From positions 1-64,000 of the forward strand of contig NZ_PDNW01000011.1 of NCBI RefSeq assembly GCF_002849655.1: a stretch of 64,000 nt of DNA. The letters run 5' to 3'. Positions 1 through 11,271 of the stretch are shown here, piece after piece (within the stretch, counting starts at the first letter, position 1; every line of letters begins with the position of its first letter). A program made the position numbers and the translations under genes. Below the pieces are notes generated by a model. The model saw only the letters and a list, made by a program, of their open reading frames with translations. It searched no databases and was not told where the DNA came from. The stretch comes from Pollutimonas subterranea. Lineage in GTDB: Bacteria; Pseudomonadota; Gammaproteobacteria; Burkholderiales; Burkholderiaceae_B.

Positions 1-25
1 AGATGTTCAGTGGTACGATTTGGCA

Positions 26-92
26 TAGGCAATCCCGTTTGGTTGTGGCGTCGAATACCAGTAACCATAAGCCTTTGGCACGGGATTGCCTA
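26..92. repeat. 13-bp perfect inverted repeat before treS
   Basis: TAGGCAATCCCGT at 26-38 is exactly complementary to 80-92, with a 41-base spacer. A shorter GGTT/AACC pair (41-44, 63-66) lies inside. The stretch 1-114 is not recognisable treS coding sequence and carries stop codons (TAA TGA at 109-114) in the treS frame. It could be the end of a small inserted element or a faulty sequence end; the window alone cannot decide. Confidence 0.55.
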
Positions 93-114
93 CCCGTTTC
101 TACAACAATAATGA

Positions 115-3100
115 AATTTCCGGGCTAAGCCCGGCTCCGCGGCGCGCGATTTCTATGTATGGTCCGATAACGACCAGGCTTATTCCGGTACGCGTATTAT
201 TTTTTGCGACACGGAGAAGTCCAACTGGACTTGGGATCCGGTGGCGGGGGCCTATTTCTGGCATCGTTTCTACTCGCACCAGCCCGATCTCAATTACGAC
301 AATCCGCGGGTATTGAGAGAAGTCATCAATGTCATGCGCTATTGGCTCGACATGGGCGTAGACGGCTTGCGCCTGGATGCCGTGCCTTACCTGGTCGAGC
401 GTGAGGGAACAAATAACGAGAACCTTCCCGAGACGCATGCTGTCCTGCGCGAGATACGCGCCGTGATGGACAGCGATTATCCTGACCGCCTATTGCTGGC
501 TGAAGCGAATCAGTGGCCCGAGGATGCGCAGGAATACTTTGGCAACGGCGACGAATGCCACATGTCATTTCATTTTCCCCTGATGCCGCGCATGTACATG
601 GCGATCGCCCGGGCCGATCGTTTTCCCATCACCGACATCATGCAGCAGACGCCGGAGATTCCGGAAAACTGCCAGTGGGCCATTTTCCTGCGCAACCATG
701 ATGAATTGACGCTGGAGATGGTGACCAGCAGCGAACGCGATTATCTATGGGAAGTCTATGCTGCCGATCGCCAGGCACGCATCAACCTTGGCATACGGCG
801 TCGGCTGGCACCCTTGCTGGAGCGTGACCGGCGCCGTATCGAGCTGATGAACAGCCTGCTGTTGTCCATGCCGGGTACGCCGGTGCTGTATTACGGCGAT
901 GAGCTGGGCATGGGCGACAACATCCACTTGGGCGATCGCGATGGGGTGCGCACGCCCATGCAATGGACGGCCGACCGCAATGGCGGCTTTTCGCGGGCCG
1001 ACCCGGAGCGCTTGACCTTGCCGGTATTGATGGGGCCGCTTTATGGCTATGAGGCTGTCAACGTGGAGGCGCAGCAACGCGATCCTCATTCCTTGCTGAA
1101 CTGGACACGCCGCATGCTGGCCAAACGGCAGCAAACCCATGCCTTTGGTCGTGGCAGCCTGCGCTTCCTGTATCCGGGAAATCGAAAAATACTGGCTTAT
1201 TTGCGTGAGCACGATGGCGTCGTATTGCTTTGCGTGGCCAATTTGTCGAATGCGTCGCAACCGGTGGAACTGGACCTTGCATCCATGGCGGGCAGGGTGC
1301 CTATTGAATTGCTGGGTGGTACGCCGTTTCCCACAATAGGGGAACTGACTTACCTGCTGACACTGCCGCCCTATGGCTTCTATTGGTTCGAACTGAGCGC
1401 CAACGCGGCGCCTCCGACCTGGCACGCTTCCTTGCCGGAGCAGATGCCGGACTATGCCACGCTGGTGGTGCGCAGGCGCGCCGGATACCAGTTGATGGAG
1501 GGCTCGCGCCGGGTGCTGTGCAACGAGGTACTGCCTTTATACCTGTCGCGCCAACGCTGGTTTGCCGGCGATAAGCGCATCAAGTCGGCCAGCATCGACT
1601 ATATCGTTCCGCTGCCCGGACAGACTGATCTTTTCCTGGCGGAATTCGAGGTCGAGCTCGATAGCGGTCCCACCAACTATTTCCTGCCCCTGGCCTTGCT
1701 GTGGTCGGAGACGGTCGCGCCCCTGCCCCAGCAGTACGCACTGGCCCGGGTGCGTCGCGGGTCGGAACTCGGCCTGGCCACCGATGCATTCTCCGTGCCC
1801 GATTTTGCGCTGGCGCTGTTGGAAAATATGCGCGAGCATCGGGAGATTCCCTACGAGACATCGCAGGGGCGTTTCACCTTGTATTTCCAGGGTGAACCCG
1901 GCCTGAACGAGGTGGAATGGCCCGCCGAGATGGACATTCAATGGTTTCACGGCGAGCAATCCAATAGTTCCTTAAGCCTGAGCGACAAGGCCATCCTCAA
2001 GCTGGTGCGCCACGTGTCGGCCGGTGTGCATCCGGAAGCCGAGATGACCCGCTACCTGACGCTGCGCGGCTATGCCAATTCGGCGGCCTTGCTGGGCGAG
2101 CTGGTGCGGGTCGATGCCGAAGGTACACCGCATACGCTGGCGCTGCTGCACGCGCGCGTCGCCAATCAGGGCGATGCCTGGGGATGGACGCAGGACTACC
2201 TGAAGCGAACGCTCGAGAACGCGGCACTGACCGGAGAGAGCCAGGCGGACTACGAAGAGGAGTTACGGGGTTATGCCACGGTGGCGGGGGCCATAGGCCG
2301 CCGGCTTGCGCAGCTGCATGCGGTGTTCGCGCAACGCACCGATGACCCGGCGTTCATGCCGGAACGTGCCGGCGCGAGTGATGCGAAGGCATGGGCCAAG
2401 GACATACGCAGTATGTTCGCGAATGCATTGAAGTCCTGCGCCGCAGCCAAGGACGCCTTATCAGAACAGGCAAACAGCTACCTGGAAGAGTTGCAGGAGA
2501 ATAGCAGCGCGTTGATGGCCGAAGTCGACAAACGTGTACAGTTGTCGGTGAAATCGTTGCGCACCCGAATACATGGCGACTTCCATCTTGGGCAGGTGCT
2601 GATTGCACAGAACGATGTCTATCTGATCGATTTCGAGGGTGAGCCGGTACGTCCATTGAACGAGCGGCGCGCCAAAACCAGTCCGTGGCGCGATGTCGCG
2701 GGCTTGATGCGCTCGTTCGACTACGCCACTGCAGCGTTTCGCGCGACCCAGCATACCGTGTCCGATCCGACACTGCACCCGGAGACCGACACGTCCGCCG
2801 ATCCCGCCGCTCAACAGGAAATGGCCGCCTTGAGCCCCATGGCGTCGCTGCAGCAACACCAGCAGGAGTTGCTGGAACAGTTCTGCATGACGGCGACGAG
2901 TGCTTTCCTGGAAGCCTACTACCTTGGGCTGGAGGAAACGGCCGCGGAAGCCGCCGAACAGGATGGCGGAGATGTGGATGGCCCTGTGTTGCAGGATCGG
3001 GCCGTGCAGCAGCAACTGCTCGATCTGGCCTTATTCGAGAAAGCCGCCTACGAGATCTGCTATGAAGTGGCGCATCGCCCGGACTGGGTTCCTATTCCGC

Positions 3101-3165
3101 TGGCCGGCCTTGTCCGCGTCGCCAGGCGTTTGCTTGCTCAAGCTGATGAAGGAAATTCCTCATGA
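115..3165 (+). CDS. treS: Trehalose synthase-maltokinase fusion (5'-truncated)
   Basis: This is a bifunctional enzyme: a GH13 trehalose synthase interconverts maltose and trehalose, and a C-terminal maltokinase domain makes maltose 1-phosphate. The homologous reading frame can be followed from about 118 ([21 protein letters not shown]). The barrel acids are visible in [18 protein letters not shown] and NHDELTLE. The kinase signature [10 protein letters not shown] and the metal-binding LIDFEGE follow at about 2572-2640. About 1016 residues remain, against roughly 1100 for the fused family. The first strands of the barrel are missing, and the only nearby start, GTG at 241, falls inside the barrel. 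Upstream sequence has stops in this frame, so the gene is either disrupted or badly joined here. The stop overlaps glgB by 4 bases. Confidence 0.93.
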   Translation, partial: NFRAKPGSAARDFYVWSDNDQAYSGTRIIFCDTEKSNWTWDPVAGAYFWHRFYSHQPDLNYDNPRVLREVINVMRYWLDMGVDGLRLDAVPYLVEREGTNNENLPETHAVLREIRAVMDSDYPDRLLLAEANQWPEDAQEYFGNGDECHMSFHFPLMPRMYMAIARADRFPITDIMQQTPEIPENCQWAIFLRNHDELTLEMVTSSERDYLWEVYAADRQARINLGIRRRLAPLLERDRRRIELMNSLLLSMPGTPVLYYGDELGMGDNIHLGDRDGVRTPMQWTADRNGGFSRADPERLTLPVLMGPLYGYEAVNVEAQQRDPHSLLNWTRRMLAKRQQTHAFGRGSLRFLYPGNRKILAYLREHDGVVLLCVANLSNASQPVELDLASMAGRVPIELLGGTPFPTIGELTYLLTLPPYGFYWFELSANAAPPTWHASLPEQMPDYATLVVRRRAGYQLMEGSRRVLCNEVLPLYLSRQRWFAGDKRIKSASIDYIVPLPGQTDLFLAEFEVELDSGPTNYFLPLALLWSETVAPLPQQYALARVRRGSELGLATDAFSVPDFALALLENMREHREIPYETSQGRFTLYFQGEPGLNEVEWPAEMDIQWFHGEQSNSSLSLSDKAILKLVRHVSAGVHPEAEMTRYLTLRGYANSAALLGELVRVDAEGTPHTLALLHARVANQGDAWGWTQDYLKRTLENAALTGESQADYEEELRGYATVAGAIGRRLAQLHAVFAQRTDDPAFMPERAGASDAKAWAKDIRSMFANALKSCAAAKDALSEQANSYLEELQENSSALMAEVDKRVQLSVKSLRTRIHGDFHLGQVLIAQNDVYLIDFEGEPVRPLNERRAKTSPWRDVAGLMRSFDYATAAFRATQHTVSDPTLHPETDTSADPAAQQEMAALSPMASLQQHQQELLEQFCMTATSAFLEAYYLGLEETAAEAAEQDGGDVDGPVLQDRAVQQQLLDLALFEKAAYEICYEVAHRPDWVPIPLAGLVRVARRLLAQADEGNSS

Positions 3166-5114
3166 CGGAACAATCGATGGTTGATACGCGCAATACTCGG
3201 GAGAGCGAAGACACCCCCGGATTCCGGCCTTTGTTGGGCGAGCTGGATCTTCATTTGGTGGCGGAAGGGCGGCATTGGCAGCTTGCCGATTGTCTGGGTG
3301 CCCACGTGACGACCATCGATGGACGCAGCGGTGTGCGCTTTGCCGTATGGGCGCCCAATGCGCAGCGTGTGGCGGTGGTCGGCGATTTCAATTCGTGGGA
3401 CGGCAGGCGCAACCCCATGAACCTGCGGCGCGAGTGCGGAGTGTGGGAAGTGTTCGTTCCTGGCGTTGTACCGGGTAATCGTTACAAGTTCGAGATAATT
3501 GCGCGCGACGGGACGCTGCTGCCCCTCAAGGCTGATCCATTGGCGCGCCAGACCGAGATGCCGCCCGCGACGGCTTCAGTGGTTACCGAGCCGGCGGCCT
3601 TCGAATGGACGGATGAGGCATGGATGGCGGAGCGCGGACAGCGCCAGCAACCTGACAGCCCCATGTCGATCTATGAAGTCCATTTCGGATCGTGGGTGGA
3701 GGGCGACGGGGAACACAGCACATGGGCCGGGACAGGCAAGCGGCTGATCGAGTATGCGACATCGATGGGCTTTACGCATCTGGAACTGCTGCCCATCACT
3801 GAACATCCTTTCGGCGGATCGTGGGGATACCAGCCCCTGGGCATGTATGCCCCCTCGGCGCGTTATGGGACGCCTGCCGATTTCGCGCGATTCGTCGACG
3901 ATTGTCACAAGGCCGGCCTGGCCGTGATCCTCGACTGGGTGCCGGCCCATTTTCCGTCTGACCTGCATGGCTTGGCGGACTTCGATGGTACGGCGCTCTA
4001 CGAGCATGCCGATCCCAAGCAGGGTTTCCATCCAGATTGGAACACCCTGATCTACAACATGGGCCGCAATGAAGTCAGGAATTTCTTGCTCTGCAGCGCG
4101 CTGGAGTGGGTAAAGCGCTATCACGTCGATGGATTGCGCGTCGATGCGGTGGCCTCTATGCTTTATCTGGACTATAGCCGCGAGCCGGGGCAGTGGACGC
4201 CTAATCGCTATGGAGGGCGCGAGAATCTCGAGGCGGTGGATTTTCTGCAGCAGCTCAATACGATCGTCCCGGAACATAGCCCGGGCGCCATCATGATTGC
4301 CGAGGAGTCCACCGCTTGGCCGGGCGTAACCGCAAGCCGGGATGCCGGTGGGCTGGGATTCCAGTACAAATGGAATATGGGGTGGATGCACGACACCCTG
4401 CGCTATATGCAATACGAACCTATTCACAGGCGTTTCCACCACCACGACATGACCTTCGCCATGGTGTACGCCTACTCTGAACGGTTCGTCTTGCCGCTCT
4501 CGCATGACGAGGTGGTGCATGGCAAGGGATCGTTGCTGGGCAAGATGCCGGGCGACCGCTGGCAGCGCTTTGCCAATTTGCGGGCCTATTTTTGCTTCAT
4601 GTTCGGACATCCTGGCAAGAAGCTGCTGTTCATGGGCGCGGAACTGGCGCAGGCACCTGAGTGGAACCACGACTCGCAATTGGATTGGGCCGCGCTCGAC
4701 GACGCCCATCATGCCGGTGTGCAGAGGTTGGTGCGTGACTTGAATACGGTCTATCGCGCTACTCCGGCACTTTACGGCAGCGACACCGACCCGCAAGGCT
4801 TCGCGTGGATTATCGGTGACGATCAACAAAATAGCGTGTTCGCGTTTTTGCGCAAGCACGGTGACGCCTGCGTGCTGGTCGTCAGCAACATGACGCCCGT
4901 CCCGCGCAGCGACTACCGCATCGGCGTTCCGGTCGCCGGGCGATGGGTGGAACTGATCAATACTGACGCCGACCTGTACGGCGGAGTAAACATGGGAAAC
5001 GGCGGCGCGGCGGCGACCAGCGATGATCCCATGCATGGACATGATCAGTCTCTAACGCTTGTGCTGCCCCCCCTTGCTACCCTGATACTTGCCCCCGAAG
5101 GATTTCAATCATGA
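3162..5114 (+). CDS. glgB: 1,4-alpha-glucan branching enzyme
   Basis: It makes alpha-1,6 branches in glycogen-like glucan by cutting and transferring alpha-1,4 chains. The protein has 650 residues: an N-terminal CBM48 domain ([20 protein letters not shown]), then a GH13 barrel. The nucleophile Asp is about residue 328 ([13 protein letters not shown]), the acid/base Glu about 381 ([11 protein letters not shown]), and the third Asp about 449 ([11 protein letters not shown]). ATG overlaps the treS stop in an ATGA junction, implying coupled translation. With the TreS-maltokinase product, branching by GlgB completes the maltose-1-phosphate route to alpha-glucan. The GlgE step is not in this window and may lie upstream. 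Confidence 0.97.
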   Translation: MTEQSMVDTRNTRESEDTPGFRPLLGELDLHLVAEGRHWQLADCLGAHVTTIDGRSGVRFAVWAPNAQRVAVVGDFNSWDGRRNPMNLRRECGVWEVFVPGVVPGNRYKFEIIARDGTLLPLKADPLARQTEMPPATASVVTEPAAFEWTDEAWMAERGQRQQPDSPMSIYEVHFGSWVEGDGEHSTWAGTGKRLIEYATSMGFTHLELLPITEHPFGGSWGYQPLGMYAPSARYGTPADFARFVDDCHKAGLAVILDWVPAHFPSDLHGLADFDGTALYEHADPKQGFHPDWNTLIYNMGRNEVRNFLLCSALEWVKRYHVDGLRVDAVASMLYLDYSREPGQWTPNRYGGRENLEAVDFLQQLNTIVPEHSPGAIMIAEESTAWPGVTASRDAGGLGFQYKWNMGWMHDTLRYMQYEPIHRRFHHHDMTFAMVYAYSERFVLPLSHDEVVHGKGSLLGKMPGDRWQRFANLRAYFCFMFGHPGKKLLFMGAELAQAPEWNHDSQLDWAALDDAHHAGVQRLVRDLNTVYRATPALYGSDTDPQGFAWIIGDDQQNSVFAFLRKHGDACVLVVSNMTPVPRSDYRIGVPVAGRWVELINTDADLYGGVNMGNGGAAATSDDPMHGHDQSLTLVLPPLATLILAPEGFQS

Positions 5115-7216
5115 GTCTAGCCCTACCGGACAAGCTCGACCCTGGCCTGCCGTATCCCCTTGGTGCCCACAGTGATGGCCTGGGTATCAATTTTGCGGTG
5201 TTCTCGGCGAATGCCAGCAAGATAGAACTATGTATTTTCGATCAGGCGGGACGCCGTGAGATACGGCGCTTGACCTTGCCGGAATGCACCGACGAGGTGT
5301 GGCATGGCTACCTGCCCAATGCCGGGCCTGGGCTCGTGTATGGGTATCGCGCCTATGGACCCTACGATCCCAGGAATGGGCATCGTTTCAATCCCCAGAA
5401 ATTGCTCATCGATCCTTATGCCAGAAAGCTGCTGGGCACGACGCGCTGGTCCGACGCCTTGTTCGGTTATAGGGTTCAGCATCCCAAGGCGGACCTGAGC
5501 CAGGATCGCCGGGATTCGGCGGCGCTGGTCCCCAAAAGCATCGTGACCAGTGGAAATTTCAATTGGGGTACCAAAGACCGGCCATGTACGCCTTGGTCCG
5601 AAACAACGATCTACGAGGCGCACCTCAAAGGCGTCTCGATGAAAAGGGAGGATTTGCGCCCTGAGCTACGCGGAACGTGCGAAGCGCTGAGCAGCAGGCG
5701 CTTTATCGATCATTTGCTCAAGCTCGGCGTCACGTCTATCGAGTTGCTGCCGGTCCATGCTTTCCTGCAGGACCATTTCCTGGTGGAACGCGGCCTGCGC
5801 AACTATTGGGGCTATAACACGCTGGCCTTTTTTGCACCCGAGCCGTCATACCTGGTCAACGGGCAGATCAACGACTTGCGCATGGCGATTCGCCGCCTGC
5901 ATGCCGCCGGCATCGAAGTCATCCTAGACGTGGTCTATAACCACACCGCCGAGGGCAACGAACTGGGCCCCACGCTATCGTGGCGGGGCCTGGACAACGC
6001 AAGCTATTACCGGCTGATCCCCGGTGAAGAACGGTATTACATCAATGATACGGGTTGCGGCAATACCGTCAACCTGTCGCATCCGCGCGTATTGCAAATG
6101 GTGATGGATTCCTTGCGCTATTGGGCCGAGAGCTACCATATCGACGGTTTCCGTTTTGATCTCGGCGTAACGCTTGGCCGTGAAGGCACCGGCTTTGATC
6201 CGGGGTCGGGATTCTTCGATGCCATTTTGCAGGACCCCGTGCTGTCTCGGCTGAAACTTATCTCCGAGCCCTGGGATACCGGGCCTGATGGCTACCAGCT
6301 GGGCAATCATCCGCCCAGCTTTGCCGAGTGGAACGATAAATACCGCGATGGCGTACGGCGGTTCTGGACGGGAGAGGCCGGGCTGCGCGGAGAAATAGCG
6401 GGGTCGCTCATGGGCTCGCCCATGATTTTCGATGGACGGCACCGGCGCCCCTGGGCGTCTGTGAATTACCTCGCATCGCATGATGGCTTCACGGCCCAGG
6501 ACGTGGTCAGCTACAACGATAAACACAACGAGATCAACGGCGACGAAAACACCGATGGGCATAGCGAAAACTTCAGCACTAACTTTGGCGTGGAAGGGCC
6601 CTCCGACGATCCCGAGGTGCTGGCCTTGCGTAAGCAAGTCGTGCGTGCAATGCTCGCGACCGTTTTCCTGTCGGACGGCACGCCCATGTTGCTGGCCGGC
6701 GACGAGTTCGGTAACAGCCAGCAAGGCAATAACAATGCCTATTGCCAGGATAACGAAATATCCTGGCTGGATTGGGCCCAGGCCGACAGCAAGGATGGAC
6801 GCGAACTGACTGATTTCGTTGCACGCCTTATCGCGCTGCGCCGAGCCCACTTGTCCTTGCGCATGCCGCGCTTCGAGGACAGTGATTTCCATGTCCTGCC
6901 GGACGTCTCGCGAATAGTCTGGTACGACATGGATGGCTCAGCCATGACCGAGCAAGCCTGGGAATTCGCCGAAGGGCGTGTGCTCGGTTTCCGCCGAGCC
7001 TGCCGATTGCCTGACGGCCCGGTGGAACTTTCCTTGCTCTTGATCAATGGCGGTCCCGAGGATATTGAGTTCCAGGTTCCGGATTCGCCCTGCGACTGGG
7101 TGGCCGTGCTGGATACGGCAGACCCTGCGGTGACGTCAACGGCAGTAACAAAGCCAGCCATCCAGGTGTCGGCTCACGGGCTCGTGCTGCTGGTGGGTTC
7201 GGTGGTTGAATACTGA
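5111..7216 (+). CDS. glgX: Glycogen debranching enzyme GlgX
   Basis: This isoamylase-type GH13 enzyme hydrolyses alpha-1,6 branches, releasing short malto-oligosaccharides. At 701 residues it matches family size. The order is a CBM48-like N-terminus ([20 protein letters not shown]), then a barrel with [15 protein letters not shown], the nucleophile Asp near residue 350 ([13 protein letters not shown]), the acid/base Glu in LISEPWDTG and the third Asp in [10 protein letters not shown]. The GlgX signature [13 protein letters not shown] is present. It starts inside the glgB stop (ATGA, 4-base overlap) and stops 15 bases before treZ. Released linear chains are substrates for the downstream TreY, TreZ and MalQ. 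Confidence 0.97.
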   Translation: MSLALPDKLDPGLPYPLGAHSDGLGINFAVFSANASKIELCIFDQAGRREIRRLTLPECTDEVWHGYLPNAGPGLVYGYRAYGPYDPRNGHRFNPQKLLIDPYARKLLGTTRWSDALFGYRVQHPKADLSQDRRDSAALVPKSIVTSGNFNWGTKDRPCTPWSETTIYEAHLKGVSMKREDLRPELRGTCEALSSRRFIDHLLKLGVTSIELLPVHAFLQDHFLVERGLRNYWGYNTLAFFAPEPSYLVNGQINDLRMAIRRLHAAGIEVILDVVYNHTAEGNELGPTLSWRGLDNASYYRLIPGEERYYINDTGCGNTVNLSHPRVLQMVMDSLRYWAESYHIDGFRFDLGVTLGREGTGFDPGSGFFDAILQDPVLSRLKLISEPWDTGPDGYQLGNHPPSFAEWNDKYRDGVRRFWTGEAGLRGEIAGSLMGSPMIFDGRHRRPWASVNYLASHDGFTAQDVVSYNDKHNEINGDENTDGHSENFSTNFGVEGPSDDPEVLALRKQVVRAMLATVFLSDGTPMLLAGDEFGNSQQGNNNAYCQDNEISWLDWAQADSKDGRELTDFVARLIALRRAHLSLRMPRFEDSDFHVLPDVSRIVWYDMDGSAMTEQAWEFAEGRVLGFRRACRLPDGPVELSLLLINGGPEDIEFQVPDSPCDWVAVLDTADPAVTSTAVTKPAIQVSAHGLVLLVGSVVEY

Positions 7217-7231
7217 CGGCGAGGAGGCAAG

Positions 7232-9037
7232 ATGCATTATTCATTCGGCGCCACATTGCGCGACGGCGGCGTGGTCAACTTCCGCTTCTGGGCACCGAAG
7301 ATGGCAAGTGTTGAACTCGAGCTGGAAAACGAGACCCATGCCATGAGTCCCGTAGGCGACGGGTTTCATGAAATAGAAACTGCTTGTGCACCGGGATCGC
7401 GCTATCGCTACCGCGTGGGGCCAGAGCTTTCGGTTCCTGATCCGGCTTCCCGCCTTCAGGACGGCGATGTGCACGACGCCAGCATCGTTGTCGATACGCA
7501 ATCCTATCCCTGGCGGCACACCGCCTGGCGTGGACGCCCCTGGACCGAAACGGTACTTTACGAGCTGCATGTCGGACTGGCGGGTGGTTTTCGCGGCGCC
7601 CAGGCGATGCTGCCGGAGCTGGCTCGCTTGGGCATCACGGCGGTCGAGCTGATGCCCATCGCCGACTTTCCGGGACCGCGCAACTGGGGATACGATGGTG
7701 TGCTGCCTTACGCACCTGATCGTGCCTATGGCACGCCTGACGATCTGCGGGCATTGATCGATGAGGCCCATGGTCTCGGGATGATGGTGTTCCTGGATGT
7801 CGTCTACAACCATTTCGGGCCGAACGGCAATTATCTGTCGTCGTATGCCCCCGACTTCTATCGTGACGATGTGAAGACGCCGTGGGGTCCGGCCATCGAC
7901 TTCAGAAAGCCGCAGGTGCGGGCATATTTTGCCGAGAACGCGCTTTACTGGCTGCGCGAGTATCGCTTTGACGGGCTGCGCCTGGATGCTGTTCATGCCA
8001 TCTCAGACACCGATTGGCTGCCTGAGATGGCGCGTTTCGTGCGCCAGAATCTTGATCCGTACCGGTATGTGCATCTGGTACTGGAAAACGACGACAACGA
8101 CGCCAGCTTGCTGGGGCAGGGATTTGACGCCCAATGGAATGATGATGCGCACCATGTGCTGCACGTGATGCTGACCGGCGAAACTCAGGGCTATTACTCG
8201 TCGTACAAGGATGACCCGACTGGCAAGCTGGCGCGGTGCCTGGCTGAAGGTTTTATTTATCAGGGAGAACCAAGCCCCTGGCGCAATGGCCAGCCGCGCG
8301 GAGAGCCGAGTGCGGATCTTCCTCCGCACGCGTTTGTTTTCTTCCTGCAGAATCACGATCAAACAGGAAACCGTGCGATGGGAGAACGTCTGATTTCGCT
8401 TTGCGCCGGCAAGACCGACGCCTTGAAGGCTGCCGTCGCGCTCCAGCTGCTTGCCCCGCACATACCCATGCTATTCATGGGAGAAGAATGCGGGGCCACG
8501 GTACCGTTTCTGTACTTCACCAGTTTCGAAGATCCAGACTTGGCGCAGGCGGTGCGAGATGGCAGGCGAAAAGAGTTTGCGGGTTTTAGTGCATTTTCCG
8601 ACCCCTCTGCCCGGGAACGGATACCGGATCCCAACGACCAGCAAACGTGGAATCAAAGCAAGTTGATCGCGGACATGGCTGACGAAGAGTCCTCATCCTG
8701 GTTTGCTTACTATCGCCATTTGCTTGCTTTGCGCGCTGAACACGTGACTCCGTATTTGGCAGAGGCGCGTAGCGTATCGGTGCAGGTCCTGGGGTACGGA
8801 TGCCTGGTGGCCAGTTGGGAGTTGGGCAACGGTGACGTCCTGAGCCTCTATTGCAATCTTACGGAAGAAGACTTGGCACTTCCCGCGGGGATGCTTCGTG
8901 CGAGTGAATCGGTCATCTTCGAAAGCAGTAACTCGCCCGGCAGAGGCTTGATCGAGGAATGCGTCCCCGCTTACAGCATGACCGCCACGCTGGTGCTTGA
9001 CGCTGGCGCGGCGGCCCGTCCAAAGGAAATGCCGTGA
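7232..9037 (+). CDS. treZ: Malto-oligosyltrehalose trehalohydrolase
   Basis: It releases free trehalose from maltooligosyl-trehalose, the second step of the TreY-TreZ pathway. The 601-residue protein has an N-terminal beta-sandwich (VNFRFWAPKMASVELEL) and a GH13 barrel. Catalytic residues are visible as Asp about 252 (RLDAVHAI), Glu about 285 (LVLENDDND) and Asp in NHDQTGNRAMGERL; the spacing agrees with characterised trehalohydrolases. The ATG follows an AGGAGG-like site (gaggaggcaag, 7220-7230). The 3' end overlaps malQ by 4 bases. Its partner treY is two genes downstream in the same operon. Confidence 0.96.
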   Translation: MHYSFGATLRDGGVVNFRFWAPKMASVELELENETHAMSPVGDGFHEIETACAPGSRYRYRVGPELSVPDPASRLQDGDVHDASIVVDTQSYPWRHTAWRGRPWTETVLYELHVGLAGGFRGAQAMLPELARLGITAVELMPIADFPGPRNWGYDGVLPYAPDRAYGTPDDLRALIDEAHGLGMMVFLDVVYNHFGPNGNYLSSYAPDFYRDDVKTPWGPAIDFRKPQVRAYFAENALYWLREYRFDGLRLDAVHAISDTDWLPEMARFVRQNLDPYRYVHLVLENDDNDASLLGQGFDAQWNDDAHHVLHVMLTGETQGYYSSYKDDPTGKLARCLAEGFIYQGEPSPWRNGQPRGEPSADLPPHAFVFFLQNHDQTGNRAMGERLISLCAGKTDALKAAVALQLLAPHIPMLFMGEECGATVPFLYFTSFEDPDLAQAVRDGRRKEFAGFSAFSDPSARERIPDPNDQQTWNQSKLIADMADEESSSWFAYYRHLLALRAEHVTPYLAEARSVSVQVLGYGCLVASWELGNGDVLSLYCNLTEEDLALPAGMLRASESVIFESSNSPGRGLIEECVPAYSMTATLVLDAGAAARPKEMP

Positions 9038-11271
9038 TCCATGCACCCCGATCCGATCCAGCCTTGCTTCGTTTGTCGGAGGCAGCGGGCCTGGCGCCCC
9101 GCTGGCAGGACGTGCATGGGCGGTCCCGCGACGTGGATGAATCCGTGTTGCGCGGCATGCTCGAGGCGCTCGGCCTGGCCTGCGCAAGCCCGGAGCAGAT
9201 CGCCGAAGGTTTGAAGCAGCTCGACGATGAGAGGCAGCCGAATACGGGAATGATCGTGACGGCATCGGTCAATGAAACGTTTGTGCTGCACTATACGGGT
9301 TCACCCGTCTACACCCTGACGCTTGAGGATGGCAGGCAATATATCGGCAAGGCCACACGGGCGGGGCAGGGCCAAGTCAAGCTGGCGGGCATCGAGCAGC
9401 CGGGATACCACCAATTAGTTATCGGTGACCTGCAACTTACCATTGCCGTCGCTCCGAAACGGTGCCGCTTGCCGCTGCACGCGGCGTCCGGAAAGACAGG
9501 CGACGCATGGGGAGTGGCAGCCCAGGTCTACAGCCTGCGTCCGTCGCCCGAGGAAACCCGGGGCGCCGTTGACGACATGGCTGATCAGGCTCGCTCGCCC
9601 ATATGGCCGGGCTGGGAAAGAGGCGGCGATTTTGGCCTCTTGGCCAGCTTGGCCCGGAATGCCGCCCAGTCAGGTGCCAGCGCCTTGGCGATCAGCCCCG
9701 TGCATGCCATGTTCAGCGCGGACCCCCAACGATACAGCCCTTATGCGCCCTCCAGCCGCCTGTTCTTGAACACCGCCTATATTCAGCCGGCGATCGTGCT
9801 GGGCGACGAAGCAGTCCGCCGCGCCTTGCAGCATATGGGCGGGACGATCGGCGACCTCACGGGTGATATCAATGTCGTCGATTGGCCCAGTATTCTTCCC
9901 CGGCGTATGGCCCTGCTCAGGCACGTGTTCGACGATTTTCGTCAACACGGCCCGTCCGGCCTTGTCCAGGCTTTTGAGGCGTTCCGCCAACAGGGGGGCG
10001 AAGCCCTGCAGAGCCATGCGTGCTACGAGGCTTTGCATGCCCACCATCTCGCGCAATTGGGCCCGGCCAGCGGATGGCGGGATTGGCCCGTTCACCTGCA
10101 CGACCCACGCGGAGAAGGCGTCAGGAACTACGCGACGCAACATGAAGCAGAGGTGAGCTTTCACGCTTTCCTGCAATGGATGGCCGACGCGGGGCTGCAG
10201 CACGCGCAGAAAAGTGCGCGTGAGGCAGGGATGTCGGTGGGGCTTATCGCGGATCTCGCCATTGGCACCGATGCGCGCGGAAGCCACGCATGGAGCCGGC
10301 AGGGAGAGATGCTGGAGGGGGTCTCCGTGGGTGCGCCGCCTGATCTATTCCAGGCCGAGGGACAAAACTGGGGGCTCACCGCTTTCTCGCCACGGGCCTT
10401 GCGCCAGAATGCCTACGCGGCGTTTATTGAAACCGTTAGAGCAGTGCTCGCGCACGCGGGAGGGGTTCGCATCGACCATATTCTCGGCATGAGCCGGATG
10501 TGGCTGGTTCCCCCCGGTGCAAGTGCGGCCGACGGCGTTTATCTGCACTACCCCATGCAGGATATGCTGCGTTTGCTGGTGCTGGAAGCATGGCGTCACA
10601 AAGCAATGGTGGTCGGCGAAAATCTCGGAACGGTGCCGGAGGGATTCAATGACCAACTGGAGCAAAAAGGCATCCTGGGCACCAGTGTGCTGTGGTTTGA
10701 ACGTTCACCCGCGACGCGGCGCGAGCCCGATGCGCAGGCTGGCAAGGAGCTGCAAAGCGGCATTGACGACATGGAATCCGCAGAGGGCGATTCCGTGGAT
10801 GCGGCGGCCTTTCTTCCTCCCGCGCAATGGCCCGCATGGACGATGGCGACGCCCACGACACACGACCTTCCCACTATCTGCGGCTGGTGGTCGGGACGCG
10901 ATCTTGAGTGGCGGGGGTCGGGCAAGCCCGACGCACAAGAGGCATCCGCCCGCCAGCGCGACAAGACGGCGCTCTGGCAAGCCCTGCAGGATGCAGGCTG
11001 CGTAAGCGCGAATGATCGTCCACCTGAGCATGCCCCGCGCGAGGCGGTGCTTTCTTACGTGAGCAAGACACCGTCTCCTATCGTTATCGTCTCCCTGGAA
11101 GACTTGCTGGGGCTGCTCGAGCAGCCTAATCTTCCCGGCAGCGACAGCCATAGCGGTTCGCCGCATCCGAACTGGATCCAGTGTTTGCCGGCCGGCGTGG
11201 ACGAGATTTTCAATAATGCCGAGGTGGCCAGCGGTATTGCCGCCATCAAGCGGGCCAGGAGAAAGACTTGA
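9034..11271 (+). CDS. malQ: 4-alpha-glucanotransferase (amylomaltase)
   Basis: This GH77 enzyme disproportionates maltodextrins, moving glucan chains between acceptors and releasing glucose. It has 745 residues, a size seen in proteins with the N-terminal extension of the E. coli type. The nucleophile Asp is about residue 481 (GVRIDHILGMSRMW), the acid/base Glu about 529 (VVGENLGTVPEGF), and the third acid lies in TTHDLPTICGWW. The start is GTG at 9034, within the treZ stop (GTGA overlap), and its own stop overlaps treY by 4 bases. In this operon it can rescue maltose and maltotriose left by GlgX and TreY/TreZ. It is the only GH77 gene seen; GlgP is not in the window. Confidence 0.95.
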   Translation: MIHAPRSDPALLRLSEAAGLAPRWQDVHGRSRDVDESVLRGMLEALGLACASPEQIAEGLKQLDDERQPNTGMIVTASVNETFVLHYTGSPVYTLTLEDGRQYIGKATRAGQGQVKLAGIEQPGYHQLVIGDLQLTIAVAPKRCRLPLHAASGKTGDAWGVAAQVYSLRPSPEETRGAVDDMADQARSPIWPGWERGGDFGLLASLARNAAQSGASALAISPVHAMFSADPQRYSPYAPSSRLFLNTAYIQPAIVLGDEAVRRALQHMGGTIGDLTGDINVVDWPSILPRRMALLRHVFDDFRQHGPSGLVQAFEAFRQQGGEALQSHACYEALHAHHLAQLGPASGWRDWPVHLHDPRGEGVRNYATQHEAEVSFHAFLQWMADAGLQHAQKSAREAGMSVGLIADLAIGTDARGSHAWSRQGEMLEGVSVGAPPDLFQAEGQNWGLTAFSPRALRQNAYAAFIETVRAVLAHAGGVRIDHILGMSRMWLVPPGASAADGVYLHYPMQDMLRLLVLEAWRHKAMVVGENLGTVPEGFNDQLEQKGILGTSVLWFERSPATRREPDAQAGKELQSGIDDMESAEGDSVDAAAFLPPAQWPAWTMATPTTHDLPTICGWWSGRDLEWRGSGKPDAQEASARQRDKTALWQALQDAGCVSANDRPPEHAPREAVLSYVSKTPSPIVIVSLEDLLGLLEQPNLPGSDSHSGSPHPNWIQCLPAGVDEIFNNAEVASGIAAIKRARRKT

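Noticed and set aside
3576-5042. 488-residue open frame antisense to glgB
   Set aside because: It lies wholly within glgB on the opposite strand, has no recognisable motif and reflects high-GC codon bias.
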